This document shows positions 55,441 through 64,000 of a stretch of 64,000 nt of DNA, one piece after another. The position numbers and the translations under genes were made by a program. How positions within the stretch are numbered: the stretch's first letter is position 1; each line of letters begins with the position of its first letter. The notes beneath the pieces were generated by a model. It had not been told where the DNA came from, ran no database searches, and worked only from the letters and a program-made list of their open reading frames with translations. Source of the stretch: Knufia peltigerae (lineage: Eukaryota; Ascomycota; Eurotiomycetes; Chaetothyriales; Trichomeriaceae); NCBI GenBank assembly GCA_030247855.1, contig JAPDRN010000006.1:434001-498000 (forward strand), in the 5' to 3' direction.

Positions 55441-56416
55441 AATGATTCGGTCAGCAACATATGGTTGTTGCTATTGGTCTACACCCTGACCCGGTACTTC
55501 TTTGGCTGGTATCGCTTAAGACACATCCCGGGTCCTCTCTGGGCCGGTGTGACCAAGTTCTGGCAGCTGAAGCACAACTGGAAGGGCACGCCTGTACCTC
55601 GAATCCGCCGAGGCGTGCTTCAAATATGGCACGTTATCTTTGACACGTTGTTACCCGCTGCAGGTACTGATCTAGAACTTAACAGGGCCACTAATCCGGG
55701 TCGCCCCTGACGATGGATGTCGTCGGTGAGATTGCCTTTGGTAAGGCATTTGGCTTTCTTGAGGACGATGAGGACAAGTTCTCCTACATAAGTACGACGG
55801 AGAGCACCATTCCACTGATCATCCTCACGGGCGCATTCCCTTGGCTGGCCAAGATTGCTCAGTCACCACTGATGACAGCCTTTATGCCGAAAGACACGGA
55901 TACTTATGGTTTGGGCAAGATCATGGGGCAAGTCCAACAATACACAGATTCACATCCAGAGGATATCATCCGCAGCTAATCCTGTTTGTTGCGTAGGGTG
56001 GCCAAGCAAGTTGTCCAGGAGAGATCCAAGCCCGATGCGGCAGACCACATGGATATGTTGGGATCTTTCATCAGGCATGGGCTGTCACAAAAAGATGCAG
56101 AGTCAGAAACGATGATTTAGATGTAAGGTGGAGCTGCTGCCAATTCTTTTTCTTATGCCGCAACTAATGCTCACGGTTGAGCTTAACAAGGCATTTGTGC
56201 AGGTGAGTACACAGTAAAGTCCCAAGCGGTGGTGGTGTGGTGTCGGTGATGGTATGTTTGAGAAGTCTGTAAACTAAATGATTCTTTGTTGTAGCTCCTT
56301 CGGAACTTCGAGGTGAGCATCGTGGGTCTAGAGAGACCATGGAGTTCTTTCAAGGCTGGGGTCTTTATGTTCATGATATGTGGATAAGGGTTACGAAGAG
56401 GGAACCCAAGCTGTGA
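55441..56416 (+). pseudogene. Cytochrome P450 pseudogene (CYP57/pisatin-demethylase-like), internally deleted
   Basis: Pieces of a P450 lie in order but cannot be joined into a working protein. The membrane anchor and proline hinge are at about 55465-55600 (YFFGWYRLRHIPGPLWAGVT, FWQLKHNWKGT). A middle segment is at 55713-55977 (DVVGEIAFGKAFGFLEDDED, TGAFPWLAKIAQSPLMTAFM). A segment resembling VAKQVVQERS...DHMDMLGSFI follows near 55997-56075, then the C-terminal end near 56180-56416 (LLRNFEVSIV, RPWSSFKAGVF). Missing are the region between anchor and DVVGEIAFG, most of helix I, the ExxR and the heme-binding FxxGxRxCxG loop. The last block needs a frame change to read HDMWIRVTKREPKL. The anchor frame has no in-frame ATG. 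It cannot be catalytically active. Confidence 0.82.
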
Positions 56417-57064
56417 GATTTCCGTACGAGTGAAGTTGAGCCTTTGGAGATGGAATGGGTCAAAAGGATCTTCCGCCTCCTACGGAATCACAGCATGTTG
56501 CTCCATATAATGGATACAATATTACAATATTCTCGGTAACTATCGATAAGAAGAAGCAAGCGTCGTCGTCGTCGTCTCTCCTTGATGCTAGAGAACGAGG
56601 GAAATCAGCGTCCGCTCTCTCAACTTCATGTGATATATGGCGAATAGAATCATCAATCTGCAATTTGACAAGTCCGAATATTATGAATTAATATCGATAA
56701 CGTCTATACAATCCATCGGCTCGTCACACCATCTGTTGGTCGGCGGCTTTTTACCCAAGTTGAGGGGCCAAGCGATTCCGACGAGGCCGAAACGCCAGTC
56801 AAAGTACCGAAGTATGAGACACAAGGCACGTAAGCCTGCGCATCGAAAGCATTCAATCTTCTTCTTCATCTTCTTCTTCTCACATACAACTTTCCATTCA
56901 TTATTTTGAATCATCGTTAGAGAGCGTTTCATTCATCTCCTCGTATCCATCCATCCATCCACTCATTTCGCCTCCTCCCCCTCCGCGGCTATGTCTTAGT
57001 TTGCGCATATCTACTACCTTTTTCACATCAGAACTATCAATACACGTCTCAGAAACCTCGCACA
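56417..57064. other. Intergenic region
   Basis: No gene visible. The last 130 bases before the LCCL-protein ATG are pyrimidine-rich with CATCCATCCATCCA, consistent with its 5' leader. Confidence 0.55.
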
Positions 57065-59101
57065 ATGGTGGCCGCCGAGTACCGCGACGACGATGAAGAG
57101 AATCGAGCTGCAGATATACCTGTCTTGACCGACGACGACGACGACGGGTTAAATGATGACGCTGTAAGCGGTCGAGATCTTCACATCCGGACAGCCTCGG
57201 AATCCTCCACGACTGCGACTGCGCAGCTACCGCTACCCATATGGCTAAGAGAGTCGGCCGCAAGCTTCAGATATAAATGGGTACCCTTGCCGATCCGGAA
57301 AGCCTCGAGGGCGGTGGTGACTTGGGTAAAAGGTCCCGTACCCCCGAGGGTGTTGGAAATCAACCCGATATTTCCCAAGGTACAAGAAGCGCCTTTGAGG
57401 TTGTTGGATAGATATGCCCCCAAGAGAAAACAACGTCTCATCCTGCTGGTCGGGTTGTACGCCTGTTGGTTTTTGACTTGGTCATTGATGCTCAAACATC
57501 ATTCGACTTCGGGTTTCATCAAGGGTTACGGACGGCCTCGCAATCTATGGTGCGGTGCCAGCTTCTGGAACGAAGGCAACGGATGCGGCCTCAACGGAAA
57601 TCAATGTCGACCCTTTTCGTCGGCGCACATGACCTTTCGGTGTCCAGCCAACTGCAAAGGTACTCACATGCTGGAGGAACACATGGTCGGAAATCAGTCT
57701 CTCAGGTATCAAACGCTCGTGGTGGGAGGGCCCGACCCTTTCCGGCCAGACTCGAACTCGGTATATCGAGGAGACAGTTTCATCTGTCAGGCAGCCATCC
57801 ACGCGGGCATCACCACCGACGCCAACGGAGGTTGTGGTGTGGCCACGCTGGTCGGGTCACACACGAATTTCCACTCGACAAAATCCAACGGGATCGAAAG
57901 TGTGTCTTTCCCGGGGACGTTTCCACGAGCGTTCACTTTCCAACGATTGTCGCCCGAGCAGGCCAAATGTCCCACGGACTCAAGGTGGCCACTGTTCGCC
58001 GTCACGGCCGTCGCTCTGGTCTTCTTGTCCGTCTTCACATCTTTCCCCGCCGTCTTCTTCTTCAGCACTTTTGTCATCATGTTCTTGCACGTCGGACTGG
58101 TCTCGGACCCCCCCAACACGGCCAACATCTACGAAGGGATCAGTAAACTTTTGGAACGATTCCTCCCTGCGGCTTTCATCTCGTTCATCCTCTACCGAAT
58201 CGCCGCCGTGCCTCTCCTCCGCGGACTCACGGCGCAGATTGAAAAGACGGTCCTGTACTTGGGGTTTTGTTTCATTGGGGCTCTGAACAACTATACATTT
58301 GCCCCGTTGATCCCCATCGAGCGTTTGACGCCGCACGACCTGGCCCAGCCTGGTGCGCCGTTCGCCCTGGCGATCATCATCATCGTCATCCTCGTCATCG
58401 TCGTCACCCAGATCCATTTCATCCGCATTTCCGGCAATATGCCAAAATACCTCGCCATCTACGCCACCATGGGTCTGGCACTGATTATCCTTTTGGTCCT
58501 ACCGGGGGAGAGGCTGCGAATTCACCACTACATCCTGGCGTTGTTGTTCATGCCCGGCACGGGGTTCCAGACCCGACCGGGACTCGCCTACCAGGGTTTG
58601 TTGCTGGGACTGTTCATCAATGGCATCGCCCGTTGGGGGTTTTCGAGTATAATTCAGACTCCCGCGGCGTTGGGAGAGTCCGGCTCCGGTGGCCACGGTG
58701 GAGGATCCTGGTGGGGAGCACACTCCCCCAACGTCACGGCCATCGTAGGACCGGCTGCCGACAACATCACCTTTGATTGGGGTCCCCTCCCGAAAGACAC
58801 TGGAGTAGACGGAGTGAGCATCCTGATCAACGACGTCGAGCGGTGGCGAGGCTACACGGACGAGGAACTTTACTGGGACCAAGAACAAGTCACCATCGAT
58901 CGACAACGCCGCAAGAGGAATGGTAAAGATGACAATGACAATGACGACGACAACGATAACGGCAACGATGACGGTGACGAAAACCCAGAGGTTGAATTCT
59001 TCAGATTCGCCTGGATGAAGGGTAGTGATACAGGAACGTACTCCAAGGTCGGGGTTTGGGACGAGCAAGGGCTATGGCATGGTTGGTCGACGACCAAGTG
59101 A
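57065..59101 (+). CDS. LCCL-domain multi-pass membrane protein
   Basis: This single exon encodes 678 aa. An acidic cytosolic N-terminus (TDDDDDGLNDD) of about 120 residues precedes a first membrane span near 126-145 (LILLVGLYACWFLTWSLML). A lumenal or extracellular LCCL domain follows at about 150-295, with cysteines in LWCGASFW, GCGLNGNQC, FRCPANCKGT, FICQAAIHAG and GGCGVATLV. About seven further hydrophobic spans run from residue 308 to 550. A hydrophilic C-terminal tail carries an Asp/Asn-rich microsatellite-like run (DDNDNDDDNDNGNDDGDEN). Fungal LCCL-domain membrane proteins are widespread but of unknown role; the domain is thought to bind ligands or lipids. The start was taken at the first ATG after a long pyrimidine-rich leader. 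Confidence 0.92.
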   Translation: MVAAEYRDDDEENRAADIPVLTDDDDDGLNDDAVSGRDLHIRTASESSTTATAQLPLPIWLRESAASFRYKWVPLPIRKASRAVVTWVKGPVPPRVLEINPIFPKVQEAPLRLLDRYAPKRKQRLILLVGLYACWFLTWSLMLKHHSTSGFIKGYGRPRNLWCGASFWNEGNGCGLNGNQCRPFSSAHMTFRCPANCKGTHMLEEHMVGNQSLRYQTLVVGGPDPFRPDSNSVYRGDSFICQAAIHAGITTDANGGCGVATLVGSHTNFHSTKSNGIESVSFPGTFPRAFTFQRLSPEQAKCPTDSRWPLFAVTAVALVFLSVFTSFPAVFFFSTFVIMFLHVGLVSDPPNTANIYEGISKLLERFLPAAFISFILYRIAAVPLLRGLTAQIEKTVLYLGFCFIGALNNYTFAPLIPIERLTPHDLAQPGAPFALAIIIIVILVIVVTQIHFIRISGNMPKYLAIYATMGLALIILLVLPGERLRIHHYILALLFMPGTGFQTRPGLAYQGLLLGLFINGIARWGFSSIIQTPAALGESGSGGHGGGSWWGAHSPNVTAIVGPAADNITFDWGPLPKDTGVDGVSILINDVERWRGYTDEELYWDQEQVTIDRQRRKRNGKDDNDNDDDNDNGNDDGDENPEVEFFRFAWMKGSDTGTYSKVGVWDEQGLWHGWSTTK

Positions 59102-59604
59102 TGAGGATGATGGCGATGGCCTCGGACCGATGTCTCACATCACCCCACTTTCAAGTGTTTTGCTCAAAGAGATTTCAGAAATACCAAGATTTACTAGATA
59201 CTGTACGGTAAATAGAGCAATCTATTACATTGGATACCTTGGGTAAGGGAGGTTGCTTACGGAGGACCTCGAACACATTTATGTATTTAAATACTTGGAT
59301 ACCTGGGTAGTTTTAACAAGTGACGTGAAACCCGGTTTCTTCTACTCCTAGATCATTGCAGGTATTTGATTTATTCTGATGCCAATCTATCAGATCTACA
59401 GATCATTAAAGTTGATCATCACACAAGTCAATGCCTTCTCAATGCCTTCTCAATGCCTTCTCAATGCTTCTCAACGCAACACACAAGGTGGAAATGGATC
59501 AAGCGCTGGTGACAGCATCAGATCGGAATCGAATTCGAACTCATATTTCCAACTCCAGGATGATTGAGAATCGAAAATGGTCAAGATTCGAAAAGAAGAA
59601 GAAA
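59102..59604. other. Intergenic region between convergent genes
   Basis: 3' flanks of the LCCL-protein gene and the acyl-CoA synthetase. It contains the 11-bp tandem repeat at 59429-59471. No gene. Confidence 0.6.
59429..59471. repeat. 11-bp tandem repeat, about four copies
   Basis: The unit CAATGCCTTCT is repeated three times exactly, with a fourth copy one base short. It lies in the shared 3' flank of two convergent genes. Confidence 0.8.
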
Positions 59605-61749
59605 TCACAGCTTGGCCTTTGCCTTTCCACCACCCTGTTTCTCCATCTCCAACCCTTCATCGTATAATTGATCTAAGACGTCCCTGAATTTCTTGGCCGC
59701 CACGGGTCTCTTCAACTTGAGCGTCGGCGTGAGTAACTCGTTGTCGACCGTGAACGGCTCCACGTACAACTTGATGTTTTTCACGCGTTCGTAACCCGCA
59801 AATTTCTTCTTGCGACCGGCCCTGTCGAGATCCTTCAACACGGCGGCCTTGACCTTGGGTTCCTCGCAGGCGGCCTGGATCGCCGCCATGTCCGTGGGCC
59901 CGATTTCCTTCCCGAGCACCTTCGACGCAAAGAGCGAAAAGGTGTCGGGTTGCACCCCGAAAATGGCCACGAGGAACGTCTGGACGCTGTCTCCGTGCAC
60001 AAACGCCTGGGCAAGGTACGAGCAACTCGACAGGTAAACGCCCTCGATGCGCTCGGGGGAGATGTACTCGCCCTGGGCGAGCTTGAGGACGTTCTTGCGG
60101 CGGTCGATGATGCGGAACCGGCCGAGCTCGTCAACGCTGCAGATGTCGCCCGTCTTGAACCAGCCGTCTTCGGTAAACGACTTGGCCGTCTCGTCGGGGT
60201 TCTTGAAGTACCCCGTGAACACGCTCGAACCGCGCAAGAGCAACTCACCGCGCGGGTACGGCTTGTCCTCCACCGTGTAGTCCATGTCGGGGACCGAGAG
60301 GAGACAGGCTTCGTTGCACGGCGTCACGGCGCCGCAGTTGCCCACGCTAAAGTCGTCGACTGGCTGTGTCAAGGCGATCGCATACGTCTCGGTGAGACCG
60401 TAACCTTGGAAGACGCGTGCGGAGAAGACAACACGCAGGAACTGCTGTAGAGAAGGATCCAACGGTGCACTTCCGGAAACCATGGTCCTTGCACGCTCGA
60501 GTCCGAAGGCGGACGCGACCTTCTTCCCCCATATACGATCGTAGACCGGGTGCGAGTATGTAGGGTTTGGCGTGGTGCTGGGGTTTGCGTTCGCAAGCTT
60601 CGTACGCACAATGTACCTCGACAAACTGCCTTTTACGCCAGGCTGTTCTACGGTGTTCGCCTTGATGGCGCCGCCGAAACGGTTGAACAGTCTGGGCACC
60701 GAGGCAAAGGTGGTCGGTCTGATGGCTTTGAGGTCCTCGACGAGTTCGAGAGGGTTACCGTGGAAGTAACCTATCCGCCCTGCCGACCAGAGTGCCGTGT
60801 GTTCAAGGAGACGTCCGTAGATATGGGCGAGTGGTAGGTACGAGAGTGTGCTAGATTTATTGTCTGCGGCGGAGCTAACGAGAGAAGATGAGGTCGCCGC
60901 AACGGCCATGGCGTGGGTGAGCACGACGCCCTTGGGAGGTCCTGTGGTGCCGGAGGTGTAGTTTATCGTGATCGGGTCAGCCGGTCGAGGTGGGTTGACG
61001 GGTCGATCGAGCGACGCACCCAGCTTCTCAACGGTGTCGAGAGAGTATATCTTCAACCCTACATCCGCGGCAAACTTGTCCAGGAGGGCTTGCTTGGAGA
61101 GTTCCGGCTTCTCACTGCCCGATTCCAGAGGGTCGATGACCACCAGCATCTTCAAGTTTGACAGTCTAGGCTTGAGCTTCAACAACGTCGGGACGTGGGA
61201 CAGTGAACACACCACGCAGGCCAGGTCGGCATGTCGGATGATGTACTCTGATGTATCTGGGCCGAGGGTGTCGTACAGCGAGACCGAGAAGAGCGATTGA
61301 GACATGCATGCGAGATCCGTCAGTTGCCATTCCGGTCTGTTCTGACACCATAGGCCGATCCCGTACTGCGTCCCTGTGATTCCTTCTCTTGCGTGTATCT
61401 CGACGAGGCCAACGCCAAAGTCCTTGCGACGTTTCGCTACCGTCTCGTAGTCCATCCATTCGTAGGCGCCGTAGGCATTTTTTGAAGAGTCCCACGGCCG
61501 CCACCCAAGACAAGGGGAGTGAGGATATCGCTGAGCAGAGTGTTCAAACATGTCATGCCCGGTGAGGACGGAGTTATCGAGGGTCTGGAGAGTGCCATCG
61601 GGGCACTTGCAATGCCGATAAACAGAGGTTCGTCCATCGACTTTGGAGTTTGGGACAGTCAGAGAATAGGGCTGGCCTTTGGGTGGTGGTATGCGATACT
61701 CGGCGGCCTTTTGGAGGTGGGCAGGCGTTGATGAGAGGAAAGACGGCAT
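59605..61749 (-). CDS. Long-chain acyl-CoA synthetase, peroxisomal type (C-terminal AKL)
   Basis: This single exon encodes 714 aa. It belongs to the AMP-forming adenylate family. The P-loop-like motif is INYTSGTTGPPKGVVLTHAM near residue 262, followed by VFQGYGLTETYA, GWFKTGDICS, FRIIDRRKNVLKLAQGEYIS and the C-terminal catalytic-lysine region (FAGYERVKNIKLYVEPFTVD), as in eukaryotic Faa-type enzymes. Length is normal for the family. It ends in KAKAKL, matching PTS1, so import into peroxisomes for fatty-acid activation before beta-oxidation is expected, like yeast Faa2 or Aspergillus FaaB-type enzymes. The gene converges with the LCCL-protein gene. Confidence 0.94.
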   Translation of the reverse strand: MPSFLSSTPAHLQKAAEYRIPPPKGQPYSLTVPNSKVDGRTSVYRHCKCPDGTLQTLDNSVLTGHDMFEHSAQRYPHSPCLGWRPWDSSKNAYGAYEWMDYETVAKRRKDFGVGLVEIHAREGITGTQYGIGLWCQNRPEWQLTDLACMSQSLFSVSLYDTLGPDTSEYIIRHADLACVVCSLSHVPTLLKLKPRLSNLKMLVVIDPLESGSEKPELSKQALLDKFAADVGLKIYSLDTVEKLGASLDRPVNPPRPADPITINYTSGTTGPPKGVVLTHAMAVAATSSSLVSSAADNKSSTLSYLPLAHIYGRLLEHTALWSAGRIGYFHGNPLELVEDLKAIRPTTFASVPRLFNRFGGAIKANTVEQPGVKGSLSRYIVRTKLANANPSTTPNPTYSHPVYDRIWGKKVASAFGLERARTMVSGSAPLDPSLQQFLRVVFSARVFQGYGLTETYAIALTQPVDDFSVGNCGAVTPCNEACLLSVPDMDYTVEDKPYPRGELLLRGSSVFTGYFKNPDETAKSFTEDGWFKTGDICSVDELGRFRIIDRRKNVLKLAQGEYISPERIEGVYLSSCSYLAQAFVHGDSVQTFLVAIFGVQPDTFSLFASKVLGKEIGPTDMAAIQAACEEPKVKAAVLKDLDRAGRKKKFAGYERVKNIKLYVEPFTVDNELLTPTLKLKRPVAAKKFRDVLDQLYDEGLEMEKQGGGKAKAKL

Positions 61750-62757
61750 GATGACGATGGACTCTAAGTAGGAAAGAAGCCCGTTGAGAAAGTGGTGAGG
61801 TGGAAGTGTTTTTGTCCGGGTATCAATGCAGGGATGAGGTCAGCGGGCGAGGATCAGCAGCCCGGTGGACAAGTAATCAAGGGACAAGTCGGGGAGAAGA
61901 CAAGATCAGTTGTCACGAAAGGGAGAAGAAAGAAGATGACATCCAAAGAGGTGAGATTGTACCGACCATTTGAACACGGTGACACCAAAAATGGCAGAGA
62001 TGAAAGGGAAGATGAAGTTGACTGGCAAACAATCGGTTAAAGCAATCATCATGATTGCGGTCACGCAGTCGGCGATATTGCCATCCTGGAGTCAGTGCCA
62101 AATGCCAATGTCATGATTGATCCACGACTTGTTGCTGGAGCTGCAAACTTGGAGCCTCGGCATCACATTGAGTGGCACGAGCTCGCAACAAGACGAAGCT
62201 CTTCAGGCAGATCAGATTCGGGGCGTCCGGAGCACCGTTCCTGAAGAGGATATATCTCCCTTTCTAGGGCCGGAGGGGTGTGTCCGAGTATATGGGGCTG
62301 AATAACGATATAACCCTGCTGTACTCCGTATAGCAAGGGTTGTTTTATCACTGACCATGGAACTATTACACGATATCTGAGTTCTGAGGACGACTTCGTG
62401 TTGTAGATCTGGGAGGGTGTTTTATGCAGGGTTTGGCCGGAGCATGTGAAAATTCCGGAGATACAGCGGACACATGTGAGAATTCTACATTCATTCTCGA
62501 ACAACGAGGATATTCTGTAACTACCGATTGGCTGCCCCGAAATTCATCCCCCTGCACCACCTATACAGTAGGTACATGTGCTACTACTTAGCCATGATGA
62601 TGTAAATACTTGTGCCCGTCCTGCCTGTCCCTATTTCTAAATCGGCGAGGGAAGAGTTTATCATCAAAGATTTGGTCCTATTCAGATCCCAACGATTATC
62701 AGACGCTGTCTCTCTTACGGACTTTGTGAAATCTCATGGATAGAAAAAGCAATGGAA
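61750..62757. other. Intergenic region
   Basis: 1.0 kb between the acyl-CoA synthetase start and the sulfhydrylase stop. One TACTCCGTA motif lies at 62332-62340. No gene seen. Confidence 0.55.
62332..62340 (-). repeat. TACGGAGTA motif copy
   Basis: Exact TACTCCGTA in intergenic DNA; member of the dispersed motif set. Confidence 0.65.
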
Positions 62758-64000
62758 TCAGGTTGCCCCACTGAGTTTAGCATCCGTACTTGGTTTGGAC
62801 CCTTGTGTCGCATTGTCCGTACTGGCTGCGGCATCAGGCTGCGCTGCGCTACTGGCGGCGAAACTCTGCTCAAAGTCGTGAATGATATCGTCGATATGTT
62901 CAATGCCGACCGAGATTCTGATCATGTCTTCGGTTACGCCAGAGTCCAGTCTCTCTTGTTCGCTGAGTTGCTCGTGGGTAGTGGACCACGGATGAATGGC
63001 AAGGGTCTTCGCGTCACCGACACTGCAACACGTTAGCTGGTGAGACATATATTTCAACGCCCTTGACTTACTTGGCTAGGTTGGAAATCATCTTGAATCC
63101 ATCCACCACTTGCGAGCCTGCAGCGGATCCGCCCTTGATGCCGACTGACATGACACCTCCAAATCCCCTGGGGAGGTATTTCTTGGCCAATGCGTGGTGA
63201 GGGTGACTCTCGAGACCAGGATAGGAGACCCAGGCCACATTAGGATGCTTCTCGAGCCATCTGGCCAGTTTCAGCGCATTCTCAGCGTGGCGTTCGCACC
63301 GCAGACTCAGGGTTTCCACGCCCAGAATAAATTGTTGTGCGTTGAATGGTGACATGCAAGAACCAAGATCTCTCAAGATTTCGACTCGGATGCGGATAAT
63401 AAAGGCTAAAGGACCGAATGTGTCTACGAACTTCAGTCCATGGTAACCAGGCGCAGGGTCGTTGAATTGAGGGAATCTCTTCGCATTGGCTTTCCAGTCG
63501 AACTTGCCCGAGTCCACAATCATACCGCCAATGGAAGTGCCGTGGCCTCCGATCCACTTGGTGGTGCTGTGCACAACGATGTCTGCCCCGTGTTTGATGG
63601 GCTGACAGAAATAGCCGCCGGCACCAAAAGTGTTGTCAACGACCAGAGGAACACCCTTGGCCTTGCAGACTTTGGAGATGGCCTCGAAGTCGGGCACGTT
63701 ATATCTAGGATTGCCAATGGTTTCCACATAAACCGCCTTTGTCTTGTCATCGATGGCATTCTCAAAGTCCTCGGGCTTCTCAGACTTCAAGAACTTGGTC
63801 TCGATACCCAGACGAGGGAGCATGACCTTGAACTGATTGTAGGTACCTCCATACAAGTTCGAGGTGGAGACAATGTTGTCTCCTGCATGCGCCAATGCGA
63901 TGATGGTCATGAACTGCGCCGACTGACCGGAGGAAGCAGCTACGGCAGCAACGCCACCTTCAAGCGCAGCGATTCTCTTCTCCAGGACATCAAGAGTAGG
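62758..64000 (-). CDS. O-acetylhomoserine (thiol)-lyase, 5' part beyond the window
   Basis: Two exons are visible: 63072 to past 64000 and 62758-63022, joined by a 49-bp intron (GTAAGT...GCTAAC...CAG) whose junction reads NLANVGDAKT. The protein is in the Cys/Met PLP family: NLYGGTYNQFKVMLPRLGIE, DNTFGAGGYFCQPIKHGADI, the PLP lysine in VVHSTTKWIGGHGTS, and IHPWSTTHEQLSEQERLDSG with ISVGIEHIDDIIHDFE near the end. This matches fungal Met17/CysD, which makes homocysteine from O-acetylhomoserine and sulfide in the cytosol. The C-terminus carries an extra Ala/Ser/Asp-rich tail of about 35 residues. Start codon and N-terminus lie outside the window. Confidence 0.93.

Overview
This is nuclear DNA of a filamentous ascomycete (Pezizomycotina). 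Genes are spaced 0.1-5 kb apart on both strands. They carry short GT-AG introns of about 44-110 bp, often with CTAAC- or CTGAT-like branch sites. The gene set is typically fungal: MCM5, VPS54, a Crb2/Rad9-type checkpoint protein, PP1 inhibitor-2, a LaeA-like methyltransferase, an LCCL-domain membrane protein and a ThrE/Prm10-type carrier. A Eurotiomycete such as a black yeast fits, but the order cannot be fixed from the sequence alone. Gene models below were joined by hand from reading frame, splice signals and phase.

Layout. 1-6.9 kb: a five-exon ThrE/Prm10-like membrane protein and a conserved Ser-rich protein of unknown function. 6.9-11.7 kb: a long stretch without a convincing gene. 11.7-19.3 kb: a 1416-aa protein with C-terminal Sel1-like repeats, then PP1 inhibitor-2. 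20.7-32.8 kb: a housekeeping block with a Crb2/Rad9-like protein, a small secreted protein, and the divergent pair MCM5 / VPS54, which share a 370-bp promoter containing an MCB box. 33.1-43.5 kb: a metabolic block with a truncated cyclase, a PhyH-type dioxygenase, a zinc alcohol dehydrogenase, an unknown three-exon gene, a dienelactone-hydrolase-like enzyme and an acyl-CoA dehydrogenase ending in AKL. 44.7-51.8 kb: a membrane-anchored protein with a pepsin-like fold but no catalytic aspartates, a secreted metallophosphoesterase and an Aro8-like aminotransferase. 53.2-56.4 kb: a ten-exon LaeA-like methyltransferase beside a clearly broken cytochrome P450, which looks like an eroded secondary-metabolism patch. 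57-64 kb: an LCCL-domain membrane protein, a long-chain acyl-CoA synthetase ending in AKL, and the 3' part of an O-acetylhomoserine sulfhydrylase that runs off the window.

Links between genes. The acyl-CoA synthetase and the acyl-CoA dehydrogenase both end in a PTS1-type AKL tripeptide, so both probably work in peroxisomal fatty-acid breakdown; they are 16 kb apart and not co-transcribed. No operon-like organisation is expected or seen.

The most notable non-genic signals are a 9-base motif (TACGGAGTA or its complement) found twelve times, nearly always between genes, and a three-copy 46-bp tandem repeat near 37.3 kb. I found no CRISPR array, rRNA or convincing tRNA gene, and no intact transposon.
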